Numbered from the stretch's first letter, positions 1 to 7,952 are shown. The stretch: 26,108 nucleotides of DNA from Chloroflexota bacterium (GCA_020849725.1 JADLAZ010000208.1:1-26108), one strand, 5' to 3'. Notes: a model not told the origin generated them from the letters alone. Translations and numbers: made by a program.

Positions 1-1102
1 CCAGCCGGCGCTCATCGGCCGCGATCACCGCCGCCTCGTGCGCCTCTTGCAGCGCCGGCGGGTAGCCGTCGCCGCGCCGCGCCTGATCGGCGACCACGGC
101 GTGGACGCGGTCGAGCCAGTCTGGCTCGTCGGCCACCCAGCGCGGCGTCTCGACTCGGGCGACCTCCTGGCCGGTGTGCAGGTAGAAGAAGGCGATGTCG
201 TGCGCCGGGTCGCGCCGGCGGTAGCGCTCCAGCACTTTCGAGGCGCTAGTAAAGACCGCCGATCGCTGGCCCGGCCGCAGCACCCGCTCGAACAGCCAGC
301 GATCGGTCGTCGGCGGGATGACAGAGCAGGCTGGGCCGTCCGGGCGCCCGCGCGATGGGCAGCGCTCGCAGTCAACCGTGGGCAACTCATGCGGCACGTG
401 CGGGCAGGCGGCGACGCGCAGCGCGTTGACAACGTCGGTGCTGCCGGGCGCGCTGATATAGCCAGCCAGAGGCACACCAGCCGCGCGCAGCCGCGCCATC
501 GCCCCCAGGAACGGCTCGATCGCCCATGCCTGGACGGCCTCCTCCTCACTCTGCAGCGACCAGAGGATGAGTGTGCCGTCCTGCAACGCCACCGCCGGCG
601 GCCCGCACGTCTCGGCCAGATCGGCCAGCGCCAGCAACTCGTCCACGGCACGCTTCGCCGCCAGACGCGCACCGTCGATCGGAAGGCGTCGCACGCCGTC
701 CGGCAGCGCCAGATGTGTCTCGTCCGGCTGATAGCACAGCGTCGGCATGGCCGAAATGGCAGCCGACGATCGCGGACCATACGTGAGCCGCACCCGGCCG
801 ATGTTGATCAGGTAGAACGCGACCGGACTGTGCCGGTCGGGCGTCATCGACGAGCCGTCGGTCGCCAGCGCCGACCAGGCCGGCGGCAGCGCCGGGCAGG
901 CGACCCGGTCGTCCAGCGCGCCGAGGAGGCGCGCCACCAGCCAGCTCGTGCGCGCCTGGCCGATGCGGGCCGTCAGCGCCGCCGGATCGCTGTCGACGAG
1001 CAGCCGGAGCGCCTCGTCGAAGCCGGGGCCGTCGTCCCGCCACGGCGCGGCCGCCGCCATGAGGCCGACCTGCTGGGCGATCGCCGACAGGTCGAGCGTC
1101 AT
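1..1102 (-). CDS. NurA-domain DNA repair nuclease (partial, 3' end off the window)
   Basis: NurA nucleases are Mn-dependent 5'-3' exo/endonucleases that resect DNA ends with the HerA helicase. Translating the minus strand from ATG at 1102 gives 367 codons without a stop up to the window edge, so the C-terminus is missing. Family-like motifs are ATDGSSM (Asp82) and LQDGTL (Asp175), expected to bind the catalytic metals, followed by GYISAPGSTDVVNALR, FFYLHTG and VARVETPRW. A four-cysteine cluster (Cys233, 245, 248, 259) lies between the second metal motif and the FFYLHTG segment. No strong ribosome-binding site is visible, so the exact start is less certain than the family. It lies 111 bp downstream of the M42 peptidase gene on the same strand and is probably the last visible gene of that operon. 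A herA partner, if present, would be outside the window. Other long frames here are arginine-rich and lack domains. Confidence 0.8.
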   Translation of the reverse strand, partial: MTLDLSAIAQQVGLMAAAAPWRDDGPGFDEALRLLVDSDPAALTARIGQARTSWLVARLLGALDDRVACPALPPAWSALATDGSSMTPDRHSPVAFYLINIGRVRLTYGPRSSAAISAMPTLCYQPDETHLALPDGVRRLPIDGARLAAKRAVDELLALADLAETCGPPAVALQDGTLILWSLQSEEEAVQAWAIEPFLGAMARLRAAGVPLAGYISAPGSTDVVNALRVAACPHVPHELPTVDCERCPSRGRPDGPACSVIPPTTDRWLFERVLRPGQRSAVFTSASKVLERYRRRDPAHDIAFFYLHTGQEVARVETPRWVADEPDWLDRVHAVVADQARRGDGYPPALQEAHEAAVIAADERRL

Positions 1103-1213
1103 CGTCGCGACGCGCGGCGCACGACGGTCCGTCGCTTGAAAGCGCGGTTCCGGCTCGGAGAGATTCTCATGGCCAGCCGCGGCGCACGTTGTGTCAGCGG
1201 GTCAATCAGCAGA

Positions 1214-2314
1214 TCAATAGGTCAGATCGGACTCGTGCGCCTGATCCAGGTAACGCGCCAGCAGGTCTACGGATGCGGTCAGATCGTCGATATTGACTAG
1301 CTCATTGACGGTATGGACGTAGCGCGTCGGCACCGACAGCGTGATGGCGGCCACACCGCCGCGCGAGCGCTGGATGGCGCCGGCGTCGGTACCGCCACGC
1401 GGCAGAATCTCCATCTGGTGCACGATGCCCTCGCGACGGGCGATATCGCGGAAGTGACGCACCAGCTTCGGGTGACTGATGACGGACGAGTCCATGATCT
1501 TGATCGCCGCTCCGCCGCCGAGCCGGGAGATCGCCTCTTCGGGCGAGCGGCCAGGAATGTCGAGCGCCAGCGTCACGTCGAGCGCAATGCCAATATCCGG
1601 CGTGAGATGATACGTCGCCGTGCCCGCGCCGCGCAGGCCAACCTCCTCCTGCGCCGTCGCGACCGCTACGATATCAACGCGCGGCGCGCGCACTGCCCGC
1701 AGCGCTTCCAGCATCAGGTAGACACCCACCCGATCGTCCATCGCCTTGCCGACGACGCAGTTGCCGACGCGCTCGACGCCGCGCGCCAGCGTCACCATGT
1801 CGCCGATCTCGACGCGCGCCTTGACGTCATCGGCCGGCAGACCCAGGTCGACGAAGTACTCGTCCAGCGTCGGTGGCTTGCTGTCGCCCGGGCCGAGCAG
1901 GTGTGCCGGCTTGGCCGTCGTCGACAGCACGCCCAGCAGCGGCGCATCCACCGCTGCGGCGTGGACATGCACGCGCTGAGCGAACAGCACCCGCGGGTCA
2001 AAGCCACCGAGCGGCTGCAAGCGAAGGAAGCCCTTGTCGTCAACATGCTTGACCAGGAAACCGATCTCGTCGATGTGCGCCGCCAGCATGACTCGCCGGC
2101 GGCCGCCGCTCGGTTGCTCCAGTTCGATATCCGCCTCGCCCGCCTGCGCCCGCGCCCGGCGCACGCCGACGACGTTGCCGAGTGTGTCAATCGACACCTC
2201 GTCGACGAGCGGCGCCAACTCCTCTTGCACGATGGCCCGCAACTGGCTCTCGTGGCCCGGCACGCCGGGTGTCTCACACAACCGGCGCAGCAGTTCGAAA
2301 TTGAAGTCAGCCAT
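1214..2314 (-). CDS. M42 family metallopeptidase (glutamyl/deblocking aminopeptidase-like)
   Basis: Predicted cytoplasmic di-metal aminopeptidase of 366 residues, the normal length for M42 enzymes, which form tetrahedral complexes that trim short peptides. The metal and catalytic residues can be placed in order: His80 and Asp82 in AAHIDEIGF, Asp193 in AMDDRVG, Glu223/Glu224 in AQEEVGLRGA, Asp246 in ALDVT, and His334 in RYVHT. The GGTDAGAI segment is also typical. ATG at 2314 was chosen because GGAGG sits five bases upstream and the protein then begins MADFNFELLRRL; an in-frame start at 2362 would add 16 residues without such a site. The gene begins 63 bp after the DUF2342 gene stop, so co-transcription is likely. 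Substrate preference cannot be read from the sequence. Confidence 0.93.
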   Translation of the reverse strand: MADFNFELLRRLCETPGVPGHESQLRAIVQEELAPLVDEVSIDTLGNVVGVRRARAQAGEADIELEQPSGGRRRVMLAAHIDEIGFLVKHVDDKGFLRLQPLGGFDPRVLFAQRVHVHAAAVDAPLLGVLSTTAKPAHLLGPGDSKPPTLDEYFVDLGLPADDVKARVEIGDMVTLARGVERVGNCVVGKAMDDRVGVYLMLEALRAVRAPRVDIVAVATAQEEVGLRGAGTATYHLTPDIGIALDVTLALDIPGRSPEEAISRLGGGAAIKIMDSSVISHPKLVRHFRDIARREGIVHQMEILPRGGTDAGAIQRSRGGVAAITLSVPTRYVHTVNELVNIDDLTASVDLLARYLDQAHESDLTY

Positions 2315-2377
2315 CGGTCCTCCAAACAGCGCCGGGCAGATCACTCGACGCTCTCTCCGCACCAGGCACGCCCCTGG

Positions 2378-3592
2378 TCATGCCGGAGCCGGCCCACCCG
2401 CCGGCAGCACTCCATTCGCTTCAACGCGCGCAATCCACCGCTCCGGTGCGTGCAATTCGCCCAGCGTCGGCATCGTCTCCGGGCCGGCCCACAGCCGCGC
2501 CAGGAACGGCCGGCCACGGCGCTCGACCACGGTGTTGATGAATGACTCGCCGAGAATGTACTGCTCGAGCTTCATGTCCAGGCCGGTGAGGCGGATGAAC
2601 ATCCTCTCCGCCACGCCGCGGTCGCGCTGGCGCTGGCTGATCCGCGCGGTGATGCGGTCGTAGCCGGGCAGCAAGTCGCGGCCGATGCCGTTCATGACGT
2701 AGTTGCTGTAGCCTTCGAGGATGCACATGATCGCTTGCAGCTCATCGAAGATCGCCCGCTGCTCCGGCGTCATGATCGCGTGCAGCCAGCGCTCGCCGCT
2801 CACGCGGGGGCGCCGGGCACGCTCCAGCAGGGTGCGCACCGCGTCCATGCCGCGCCGAAGCTGCGCCAGGTCGTCTTCCAGCAGCCGGAAGTAGGCAGTC
2901 AACAGGTGATTGAACCGGCGTTGCAGCCAGGGGTTCGCCTCGAACTCGAAGGCATGCGTCGTCTCATGCAACGCCACCCACATCCGGAAATCGGCGCCGG
3001 GCAGGTCCAACTGCTGCTGCACGGCGGCGATGTTGGGTTCGACAAAGTAGAGCTTGCCGGCATCGACGGGCTCCTTGCCCAGGAGCGCCAGGTCATACTG
3101 GCCCAGCACCCGCCGCGATAGATAGCCGAGAAGCACGCCCAACTGTGTGCTGAGGATCATCTGGTTGACGACGCTCCAGGCCGCGCCGCCCGGCATCGCG
3201 GTCTGGCCACCGCCGCGTCGGTTCATCTCCTCGACCGGCTCGAACAACTGCCGGAAGTTGTCAATGTTGGCCGTCACCCAGTCGTTGCGGTCGAACACGA
3301 ACACTGTGTCCAGCGCCCGCGGCAGGCTCTGGCCGGTGAACTCTGCGATCAGCGGCACGCAGCGATTGACCTGCTCGGCGTAGCGCTGGCGCAGCGCCGG
3401 CGCGTGGGCAGCCGCCATCAGCTCCCGATTCATGCCGGTGGCGACGCGGCGCACCCGCTCCCAGTCGATAAGCGTGGGCGTGCCGTGCATCGTGGCCGGC
3501 CGGGCGCGGCCCGCCACCCAGGCCGCAGCGATGACGGCGCCCGCCGCCAGGCCGAGGCCGAGCAACTGGCGCTCCGAAGGACACAGGGGCAT
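2378..3592 (-). CDS. DUF2342-family zincin-like metallopeptidase
   Basis: A 404-residue protein with an N-terminal hydrophobic segment (about residues 9-28) and a zincin motif HETTHAFEFE (His209, Glu210, His213). A likely third zinc ligand is Glu293 in ILEGYSNYVM. It fits the DUF2342 group, one branch of which is catalogued as associated with coenzyme F420 biosynthesis; its substrate is unknown. The start at 3592 has GGAAGG seven bases upstream; an in-frame start 21 residues earlier lacks support. A well-spaced promoter (TTGACC, 17 bp, TATCAT) lies about 65 bp upstream, so this is probably the first gene of an operon with the M42 peptidase and NurA genes. The F420 link is interesting because a luciferase-like oxidoreductase that could use F420 is encoded at 9259-10185, but no F420 biosynthesis gene is in the window. 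Confidence 0.88.
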   Translation of the reverse strand: MPLCPSERQLLGLGLAAGAVIAAAWVAGRARPATMHGTPTLIDWERVRRVATGMNRELMAAAHAPALRQRYAEQVNRCVPLIAEFTGQSLPRALDTVFVFDRNDWVTANIDNFRQLFEPVEEMNRRGGGQTAMPGGAAWSVVNQMILSTQLGVLLGYLSRRVLGQYDLALLGKEPVDAGKLYFVEPNIAAVQQQLDLPGADFRMWVALHETTHAFEFEANPWLQRRFNHLLTAYFRLLEDDLAQLRRGMDAVRTLLERARRPRVSGERWLHAIMTPEQRAIFDELQAIMCILEGYSNYVMNGIGRDLLPGYDRITARISQRQRDRGVAERMFIRLTGLDMKLEQYILGESFINTVVERRGRPFLARLWAGPETMPTLGELHAPERWIARVEANGVLPAGGPAPA

Positions 3593-3657
3593 GGAACGAC
3601 CTTCCAGTGACGCGCGCGGGCGCGCGAGGCCGGCGACTGCTTCAACCGCCGCCAACG

Positions 3658-3686
3658 ATGATACCGGCGGCGGCGGGCCGGGTCAA
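3658..3686 (-). promoter_or_regulatory. Sigma70-type promoter of the DUF2342-M42-NurA operon
   Basis: Read on the minus strand: TTGACC (3686-3681), a 17-base spacer and TATCAT (3663-3658). Transcription would start near 3651, leaving about 60 bases before the ATG at 3592. A second TTGACA lies just upstream (3700-3695) but has no -10 at the proper distance. Confidence 0.6.
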
Positions 3687-3766
3687 AGCTTCGCTGTCAA
3701 CCTAGCCACGCGCGCGTGGGCGGGCTGTCCCATCCGCCACCGGGCCGGCCTCGCCTGGTGGCCCGG

Positions 3767-4093
3767 TCACGGCGCTTTCAGTTCGATCACGTAGTTGTAG
3801 TGCGCCTTGTCACCGATGTTCGTCAGGCGGTTGTCGACCTTGCCGGTGGTCTTGTCCGCCACCGGCACATCGGTCACCTGCCCGTCCTCGAACTGAACAT
3901 CGCGGTAGTCGGTCGGGTTATCCGGATCAGCGAAGCGGATCAGGCCGCCACTGACGATGATGAAGAAGTAATCGTGCCGGTGGACGTGCTTGGCCAGTGA
4001 CTCGCCCGGCGCCAGCGACAGTTCCCAGACTCGCACACGCTCGTTGTCGAGCAGGACTCGCGTGCCGACCGCATCGCTCGGTGCTGTTGCCAT
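3767..4093 (-). CDS. Small single-domain cupin protein
   Basis: A 108-residue protein with a cupin metal-site pattern: His36, His38 and His40 in AKHVHRHDYFFIIVSG, then a glycine-rich strand and a late histidine (His98) in DKAHYNYVIEL. Small cupins of this kind bind a metal and can be sugar-modifying enzymes, dioxygenases or sensors; the sequence does not say which. ATG at 4093 is preceded by AGGAGG, which settles the start even though the frame stays open far upstream across the divergent oxidoreductase gene. It is transcribed away from the Gfo/Idh/MocA gene at 4250, so the two may share control from the 156-base spacer. Its stop is 174 bp from the DUF2342 start, which has its own promoter. 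Confidence 0.82.
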   Translation of the reverse strand: MATAPSDAVGTRVLLDNERVRVWELSLAPGESLAKHVHRHDYFFIIVSGGLIRFADPDNPTDYRDVQFEDGQVTDVPVADKTTGKVDNRLTNIGDKAHYNYVIELKAP

Positions 4094-4153
4094 GCGTCCC
4101 TCCTGGCGGCCGGTCTGCGAGAGCCGGCATTGGGATCGTCGCGTCCGGGCCGG

Positions 4154-4159
4154 AGTATA
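4154..4159 (-). promoter_or_regulatory. Candidate -10 box of the cupin gene
   Basis: TATACT on the minus strand, about 60 bases upstream of the cupin ATG. No convincing -35 hexamer lies 16-18 bases further upstream, so this is tentative. Confidence 0.3.
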
Positions 4160-4249
4160 GGCGACAGCGCGCGGATCGCCTACACTGCCGGGAACACGGC
4201 TCATCAGGCCGATGGTACCCGCGTCACTCATCAGGAAGGAGTCATCGCC

Positions 4250-5296
4250 ATGAGTACTGTTCGCTGGGGTTTCTTGGGTGCCGGCCGCCATCCGCGCCTG
4301 TGGGTCGCGCCGGCCGTCGTCCACGCCGCCAATGCCGAGCCGACGGCGGTCTGGAGTCGCCAGCCGGCGAGCGCCCGCCAGTTGGCCGGCGAGAATGATG
4401 TGCCGCACGTCCACGAGTCGCTCGATGCGTTCCTGGCCGATCCGGCGGTCGACGCCGTGTTTGTCGCCACTCCGAACAGTCTGCACGCCAGCCACGTCAT
4501 CGCCGCGCTGCAGGCCGGCAAGCACGTGCTGGTCGAGAAGCCGATGGCCACCAGTGTCGAGGATGCCCGCGCGATGGTCCGGGCCGCGCGCACTGCCGGG
4601 CGCATCCTCGGCGTCGGCTTTCACTTCCGCCACCACGCGCTGCTGGCCGAAGCGCAGCGGCGGATCGCCGCCGGCGCGCTCGGTGCGATCACCCAGGTGA
4701 CGGCCCAGTTCAACCTGGCGTCGTCCCCGCCGCCTCGTCTGACGATCGCGCACACGGCATGGAAGCGCGATCCGGAGCAGATGGGCGGCGCTGGCGCGCT
4801 GATGGGCATGGGAGTCCACTTGATCGACCTGCTGCGCTTCCTGACCAGCCAGGAGGTGACGGCGGTGCAGGCGCTGGCCAGCGGCATGACGCCCGAGGCG
4901 CCGCTGGAGCCGATGGGCCAGGCGCTGCTGGAGTTCGGCGGTGGCGCGCAGGGGCACATCTTCTATGGTGGCCGCTTCCCGCTCAGCCGCAACGACGTCG
5001 TCGTCTACGGCGCGACCGGCCGCATCGTCGCCAAGGATGTCATCGACGTGTCCACCCACGGGGTGCTCCACATCAGTCACCCCGACGGCGCGACCGGCTG
5101 GCGCGGCGAGACGCTGCGCCCCGAACTGACCGACCACTACCAGTGCGAAATTGAGGCCTTCAGCGCTGCCGTCTTGGGCGGCACGCCGTTCACTGCCACC
5201 GGCGACGATGGCCTCCGGGTCGTCGAGGTGGCGTCGGCAATTATCGAGTCGGGGCGCAGCGGCCGCCGCGTGAAGATCGAGCCGACCGAGGTCTAA
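4250..5296 (+). CDS. Gfo/Idh/MocA family oxidoreductase
   Basis: A 348-residue NAD(P)-dependent oxidoreductase. The N-terminal Rossmann fold starts with VRWGFLGAGRHP (residues 4-15), the family's central Glu96-Lys97-Pro98 appears in HVLVEKPMAT, and the second half has the usual alpha/beta substrate domain with GVHLIDLLRF. Family members oxidise or reduce sugars, inositols and related polyols, but the exact substrate is not readable. ATG at 4250 is preceded by AGGAAGGAG; an in-frame start at 4130 would place the upstream non-coding region inside the protein. The gene is divergent from the cupin and convergent with the Ldh-family gene, with a strong hairpin between the convergent stops. Neighbouring enolase-superfamily and Ldh-family enzymes suggest sugar-acid metabolism. 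Confidence 0.92.
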   Translation: MSTVRWGFLGAGRHPRLWVAPAVVHAANAEPTAVWSRQPASARQLAGENDVPHVHESLDAFLADPAVDAVFVATPNSLHASHVIAALQAGKHVLVEKPMATSVEDARAMVRAARTAGRILGVGFHFRHHALLAEAQRRIAAGALGAITQVTAQFNLASSPPPRLTIAHTAWKRDPEQMGGAGALMGMGVHLIDLLRFLTSQEVTAVQALASGMTPEAPLEPMGQALLEFGGGAQGHIFYGGRFPLSRNDVVVYGATGRIVAKDVIDVSTHGVLHISHPDGATGWRGETLRPELTDHYQCEIEAFSAAVLGGTPFTATGDDGLRVVEVASAIIESGRSGRRVKIEPTEV

Positions 5297-5316
5297 GCGC
5301 GCGGCCCCTTGCGTCC

Positions 5317-5355
5317 AGGCTTCAGCCAGTCACCTCTCGGAACTGGCTGAAGCCT
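5317..5355. terminator. Perfect 14-bp inverted repeat between convergent genes (bidirectional terminator candidate)
   Basis: Left arm AGGCTTCAGCCAGT (5317-5330), 11-base loop, right arm ACTGGCTGAAGCCT (5342-5355), with no mismatch. It lies between the Gfo/Idh/MocA stop at 5296 and the Ldh-family stop at 5380, the right place for a terminator serving both strands. There is no T-tract on either side, so factor-independent termination is not certain; it may instead be a dispersed palindromic repeat. Confidence 0.55.
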
Positions 5356-5379
5356 CACGTCCATGGACGAGGCACGTGG

Positions 5380-6429
5380 TCAGCCGAGCGGCTCGACTCG
5401 CTCGGCGACACCCAATTCCTCGGCTAGCCGGTTCATCTCCTCGATGACGACGGCGGTCATCGGGATGCCTCTCGTCAGGCGTGCCTGCTTGGCGTTGTAC
5501 TCGATCTCGCCGGGCAGGAAGATGCCGGTCGAACCGGCCGCCAGACGCGAGCTTTTCAACTGGTCGATCAACTCACCCATGCGCGCCCTGAACTCGTCGA
5601 CCGGCATGAACGTCTCGATGTCGATCGCCTGGTAGATCTGGGCTGCGCCCGGTCCACCCAATCCCGCGCCGAAGCGGCCGCCGCTGAGGACGCCGGTGAT
5701 GATGTCCAGGCAGATAGCCATGCCGTAGCCCTTCGCCCCACCGACGGGCAGAATCACGCCACGCATGCCGGCGTCGGGGTCTTCGGTCGGGTTGCCGTGC
5801 TCGTCGATCGCCCAGCCGAGCGGGATGCTCTCACCGCGCTCCTTGGCCATCGTCAGCTTGTTGCCGGCGACGACACTGGTGGCCATGTCCAGATCGACCG
5901 CCCATGGCCGGTTCGTCGGCGCGGCCCACGACAGCGGGTTGAGCGCCACCAGTGGGTCGCGGCCGCCCCAGGGCGCCATCCTCACGCCAGCGTTCGTGCT
6001 GGCGAAGCCAATGCAGCCGGCGTCGGCCGCCATCTGCGTGTAGTAGGCCATGGCGCCGCAATGCGTGCTGTTGCGCACTGACACCGAGCCGATGCCGAAC
6101 TCCTTGGCCCGCGCGATCGCCAGGCGCGTGGCGTGGCGGCCGATCAGGTGGCCGGCGCCGCTGTCACCGTCAAACAGGACCACGCCGCCCTTCTCACTCA
6201 GCACGGTGAACGTGGGGTGCGGGTTCCACTCGCCGTTCAGCAACTGCCGCACATAGCGCACGACGTGACGGGTGCCGTGGGAATGAACGCCGCGCAGATC
6301 GGCGTCGGTTAGGCACGCGCCCATGAAGGCAGCATCGTCGGCCGGCATGTCGGCGCGGGCGAACAGCGCGGCGCTGGTGCGGCTCAGGGCATCGGCCGAG
6401 ACGGTTAGGGTGCGGACGGTCGTGCTCAT
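5380..6429 (-). CDS. Ldh_2 family dehydrogenase (malate/L-lactate/ureidoglycolate dehydrogenase type)
   Basis: A 349-residue NAD(P)-dependent oxidoreductase of the malate/L-sulfolactate/ureidoglycolate dehydrogenase family, which is structurally unrelated to classical lactate dehydrogenase. Typical segments are LRGVHSHGT (His49, His51), the nucleotide-binding part around SVSVRNSTHCGAMAYY (His123, probable catalytic histidine), then VALNPLSWAAPT, VDLDMATSVVAGNK and the glycine-rich GGAKGYGMAICLDIITGVLSG. ATG at 6429 has GGAGAGGAG about ten bases upstream; the alternative start at 6522 adds 31 unrelated residues. It diverges from the enolase-superfamily gene at 6671 and ends against the Gfo/Idh/MocA gene. 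The family oxidises 2-hydroxy acids, which fits a sugar-acid pathway, but the real substrate is unknown. Confidence 0.92.
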   Translation of the reverse strand: MSTTVRTLTVSADALSRTSAALFARADMPADDAAFMGACLTDADLRGVHSHGTRHVVRYVRQLLNGEWNPHPTFTVLSEKGGVVLFDGDSGAGHLIGRHATRLAIARAKEFGIGSVSVRNSTHCGAMAYYTQMAADAGCIGFASTNAGVRMAPWGGRDPLVALNPLSWAAPTNRPWAVDLDMATSVVAGNKLTMAKERGESIPLGWAIDEHGNPTEDPDAGMRGVILPVGGAKGYGMAICLDIITGVLSGGRFGAGLGGPGAAQIYQAIDIETFMPVDEFRARMGELIDQLKSSRLAAGSTGIFLPGEIEYNAKQARLTRGIPMTAVVIEEMNRLAEELGVAERVEPLG

Positions 6430-6448
6430 CAGTGCGCGTCTCCTCTCC

Positions 6449-6454
6449 AGTATA
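6449..6454 (-). promoter_or_regulatory. Candidate -10 box of the Ldh-family gene
   Basis: TATACT on the minus strand, about 20 bases from the start codon at 6429. No clear -35 match lies at the expected distance. The leader would be only about 13-15 bases, just containing the ribosome-binding site, so this is tentative. Confidence 0.3.
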
Positions 6455-6527
6455 GTCGTGCTGGCGCGTGGGTCCGAGCCTACCGGTGCGGGGCGGACCC
6501 CGTCAAGAGACACAAGAGACAATGGGA

Positions 6528-6549
6528 GCCAGCGACTTCAGTCGCCGGC
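6528..6549. repeat. Palindrome centred on TC in the divergent spacer
   Basis: GCGACT-TC-AGTCGC (6532-6545) is a perfect 6-bp palindrome around TC, extended by three further pairs after one mismatch. It lies between the divergent Ldh-family and enolase-superfamily genes. Its centre (CTTCAG) is the same as in the arms of the repeat at 5317-5355, suggesting a related dispersed palindrome or a regulator site. Confidence 0.4.
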
Positions 6550-6670
6550 CGTCCCCCGCCGCGACGAAAGGAGGCTCGCCCGACGGTCGCCGTGCCCGCG
6601 CCACCCTGGCGGCTTTGGAGTAGACTGGCGGCGCCGCCGATTGATGACCAAGACGGAGGAGTGGCACAAC

Positions 6671-7759
6671 GTGAAGATCACCGGCATTACGCTCGAAGCC
6701 TATCGCTGGCCCCGGCACAAGCCAATCAGCAACGGCCTGCACACCTACACTCACTCCGGTCTCGGGTTGGTGAAGATCGAGACGGACGCCGGTATCACTG
6801 GGATCGGCCTGGGTGGCGAGGGCGCCATCCAGCGAGCGACGATCGAGACGCTCACCAAGGAGTTGATCGGCGAGGATCCAATCGATGTCGAGCGGCTGTG
6901 GCACACGATGTGGGTGCCGAAGTTGATCGGCCGGCGCGGCATCACCACCCGCGCCATCAGCGCCATCGACATCGGCCTGTGGGATATCCGGGCCAAGGTC
7001 GCCGGCCTGCCGCTCTACAAGCTCCTCGGCGGCTTCCGCGACCGGGTGCCAACCTACATCGCCGGCGGCTACTACGAGGAGGGCAAGGGCCTCAAGGAGT
7101 TGGGTCAGGAGATGATCGACAACGTCGCGATGGGCGCGCGGGCGATCAAGATGAAGGTCGGCGCGGTGCCGATCCGTGATGACGTCGAGCGCATCAAGAC
7201 CGTGCGCGCGGCGATCGGCCCCGACGTCAAGCTGCTGATCGACGCCAACTGCGCCTACCGCCACTACCAAGCCATCCAACTGGCGCAGCGCGTCGAGGAG
7301 TACGATATCTTCTGGTTCGAGGAGCCGGTCGCGCCCGACGACTACGAAGGTCACCGGCGGCTGGCCGACGCTACCAGCATCCCCATCGCCACCGGCGAGA
7401 ACGAATACACCCGCTATGGCTTCCGCGACCTGATCGCCCACCAGGCAGCGGCAATTCTGAACGCCGACGCCAAAGTCTGCGGCGGCGTCACCGAGTTTAT
7501 GAAGATCGCCGCGCTGGCCCAGGCGCACGACCTGGACATTGCGCCGCACGGCTCGCAGGACATCCACATCCACCTGGTGGCCGCCATCAGCAACGGCCTG
7601 ATCCTTGAGTTCTACCGCGACACGGTCGATCCCCTGTGGGGCAAGATGTATCACACGACACTGCGCCTCAACGACGACGGCACCGTCAGCCCACCCGACG
7701 TGCCCGGCATCGGCGTCGATCCGAACTACGAGGTGTTGGCGCCCTACCGCGTGGCATAG
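6671..7759 (+). CDS. Enolase-superfamily enzyme, mandelate racemase subgroup
   Basis: A 362-residue TIM-barrel enzyme of the mandelate racemase/muconate lactonizing family. Visible active-site residues are Lys160-x-Lys162 (AIKMKVG), metal ligands Asp191 (LIDANCAY), Glu217 (FWFEEP) and Glu243 (TGENEY), and the Asp266-His293 pair (NADAKVCGG, APHGSQD). This KxK plus Asp-His layout is that of mandelate racemase and several acid-sugar dehydratases, so the product probably acts on a carboxylate sugar or similar acid. GTG at 6671 was chosen because GGAGGAG lies nine bases upstream and because the neighbouring paralogue at 9098 begins with the same GTG-AAG-ATC-ACC codons. An ATG at 6644 is possible but would put that ribosome-binding site inside the gene. 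It converges on the paralogue across a repeat-rich spacer. Confidence 0.92.
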   Translation: MKITGITLEAYRWPRHKPISNGLHTYTHSGLGLVKIETDAGITGIGLGGEGAIQRATIETLTKELIGEDPIDVERLWHTMWVPKLIGRRGITTRAISAIDIGLWDIRAKVAGLPLYKLLGGFRDRVPTYIAGGYYEEGKGLKELGQEMIDNVAMGARAIKMKVGAVPIRDDVERIKTVRAAIGPDVKLLIDANCAYRHYQAIQLAQRVEEYDIFWFEEPVAPDDYEGHRRLADATSIPIATGENEYTRYGFRDLIAHQAAAILNADAKVCGGVTEFMKIAALAQAHDLDIAPHGSQDIHIHLVAAISNGLILEFYRDTVDPLWGKMYHTTLRLNDDGTVSPPDVPGIGVDPNYEVLAPYRVA

Positions 7760-7772
7760 GTGAACCCACGGT

Positions 7773-7906
7773 CCCTCACCCTCGCTCGCTGCGGCGGGCG
7801 AGGGTGCCGGCCTCGCCACTCCAGCCGCATCGACGGAGGCAACATGGTCGCGAGTGCGTCGGCCGGTCCCCTTTCCCACTGCGGTGGGAGAGGGCTAGGG
7901 TGAGGG
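7773..7906. repeat. Composite inverted-repeat element between convergent paralogues
   Basis: The spacer between the two enolase-superfamily genes has outer inverted repeats CCCTCACCCT (7773-7782) and AGGGTGAGGG (7897-7906). Just inside each end is a hairpin with a TGCG centre. The left one is CACCCTCGC (7777-7785) with GCGAGGGTG (7798-7806). The right one is CCCTTTCCCAC (7869-7879) with GTGGGAGAGGG (7884-7894), one mismatch that would be G-U in RNA, around TGCG. No open reading frame fills the roughly 60 bases between. It could be a small non-autonomous palindromic element or a pair of back-to-back terminators for the convergent genes. There is no target duplication that I can make out. Confidence 0.6.
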
Positions 7907-7952
7907 CACATCTCTCGCCTCACGCACTGTGCACGAGGGCACGATCTCGGTA

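Noticed and set aside
38..1300. Long plus-strand open frame opposite the NurA and M42 genes
   Set aside because: Arginine-rich with no domain; the opposite strand carries clear NurA and M42 motifs.
1313..2545. Plus-strand open frame of about 410 codons across the M42 gene
   Set aside because: Antisense to a gene with all metal ligands; its product is rich in Arg, Gln and His, as expected for a GC-rich shadow frame.
4094..5137. Very long N-terminal extension of the cupin frame
   Set aside because: It would run antisense through the Gfo/Idh/MocA gene; AGGAGG just before ATG 4093 gives the real start.
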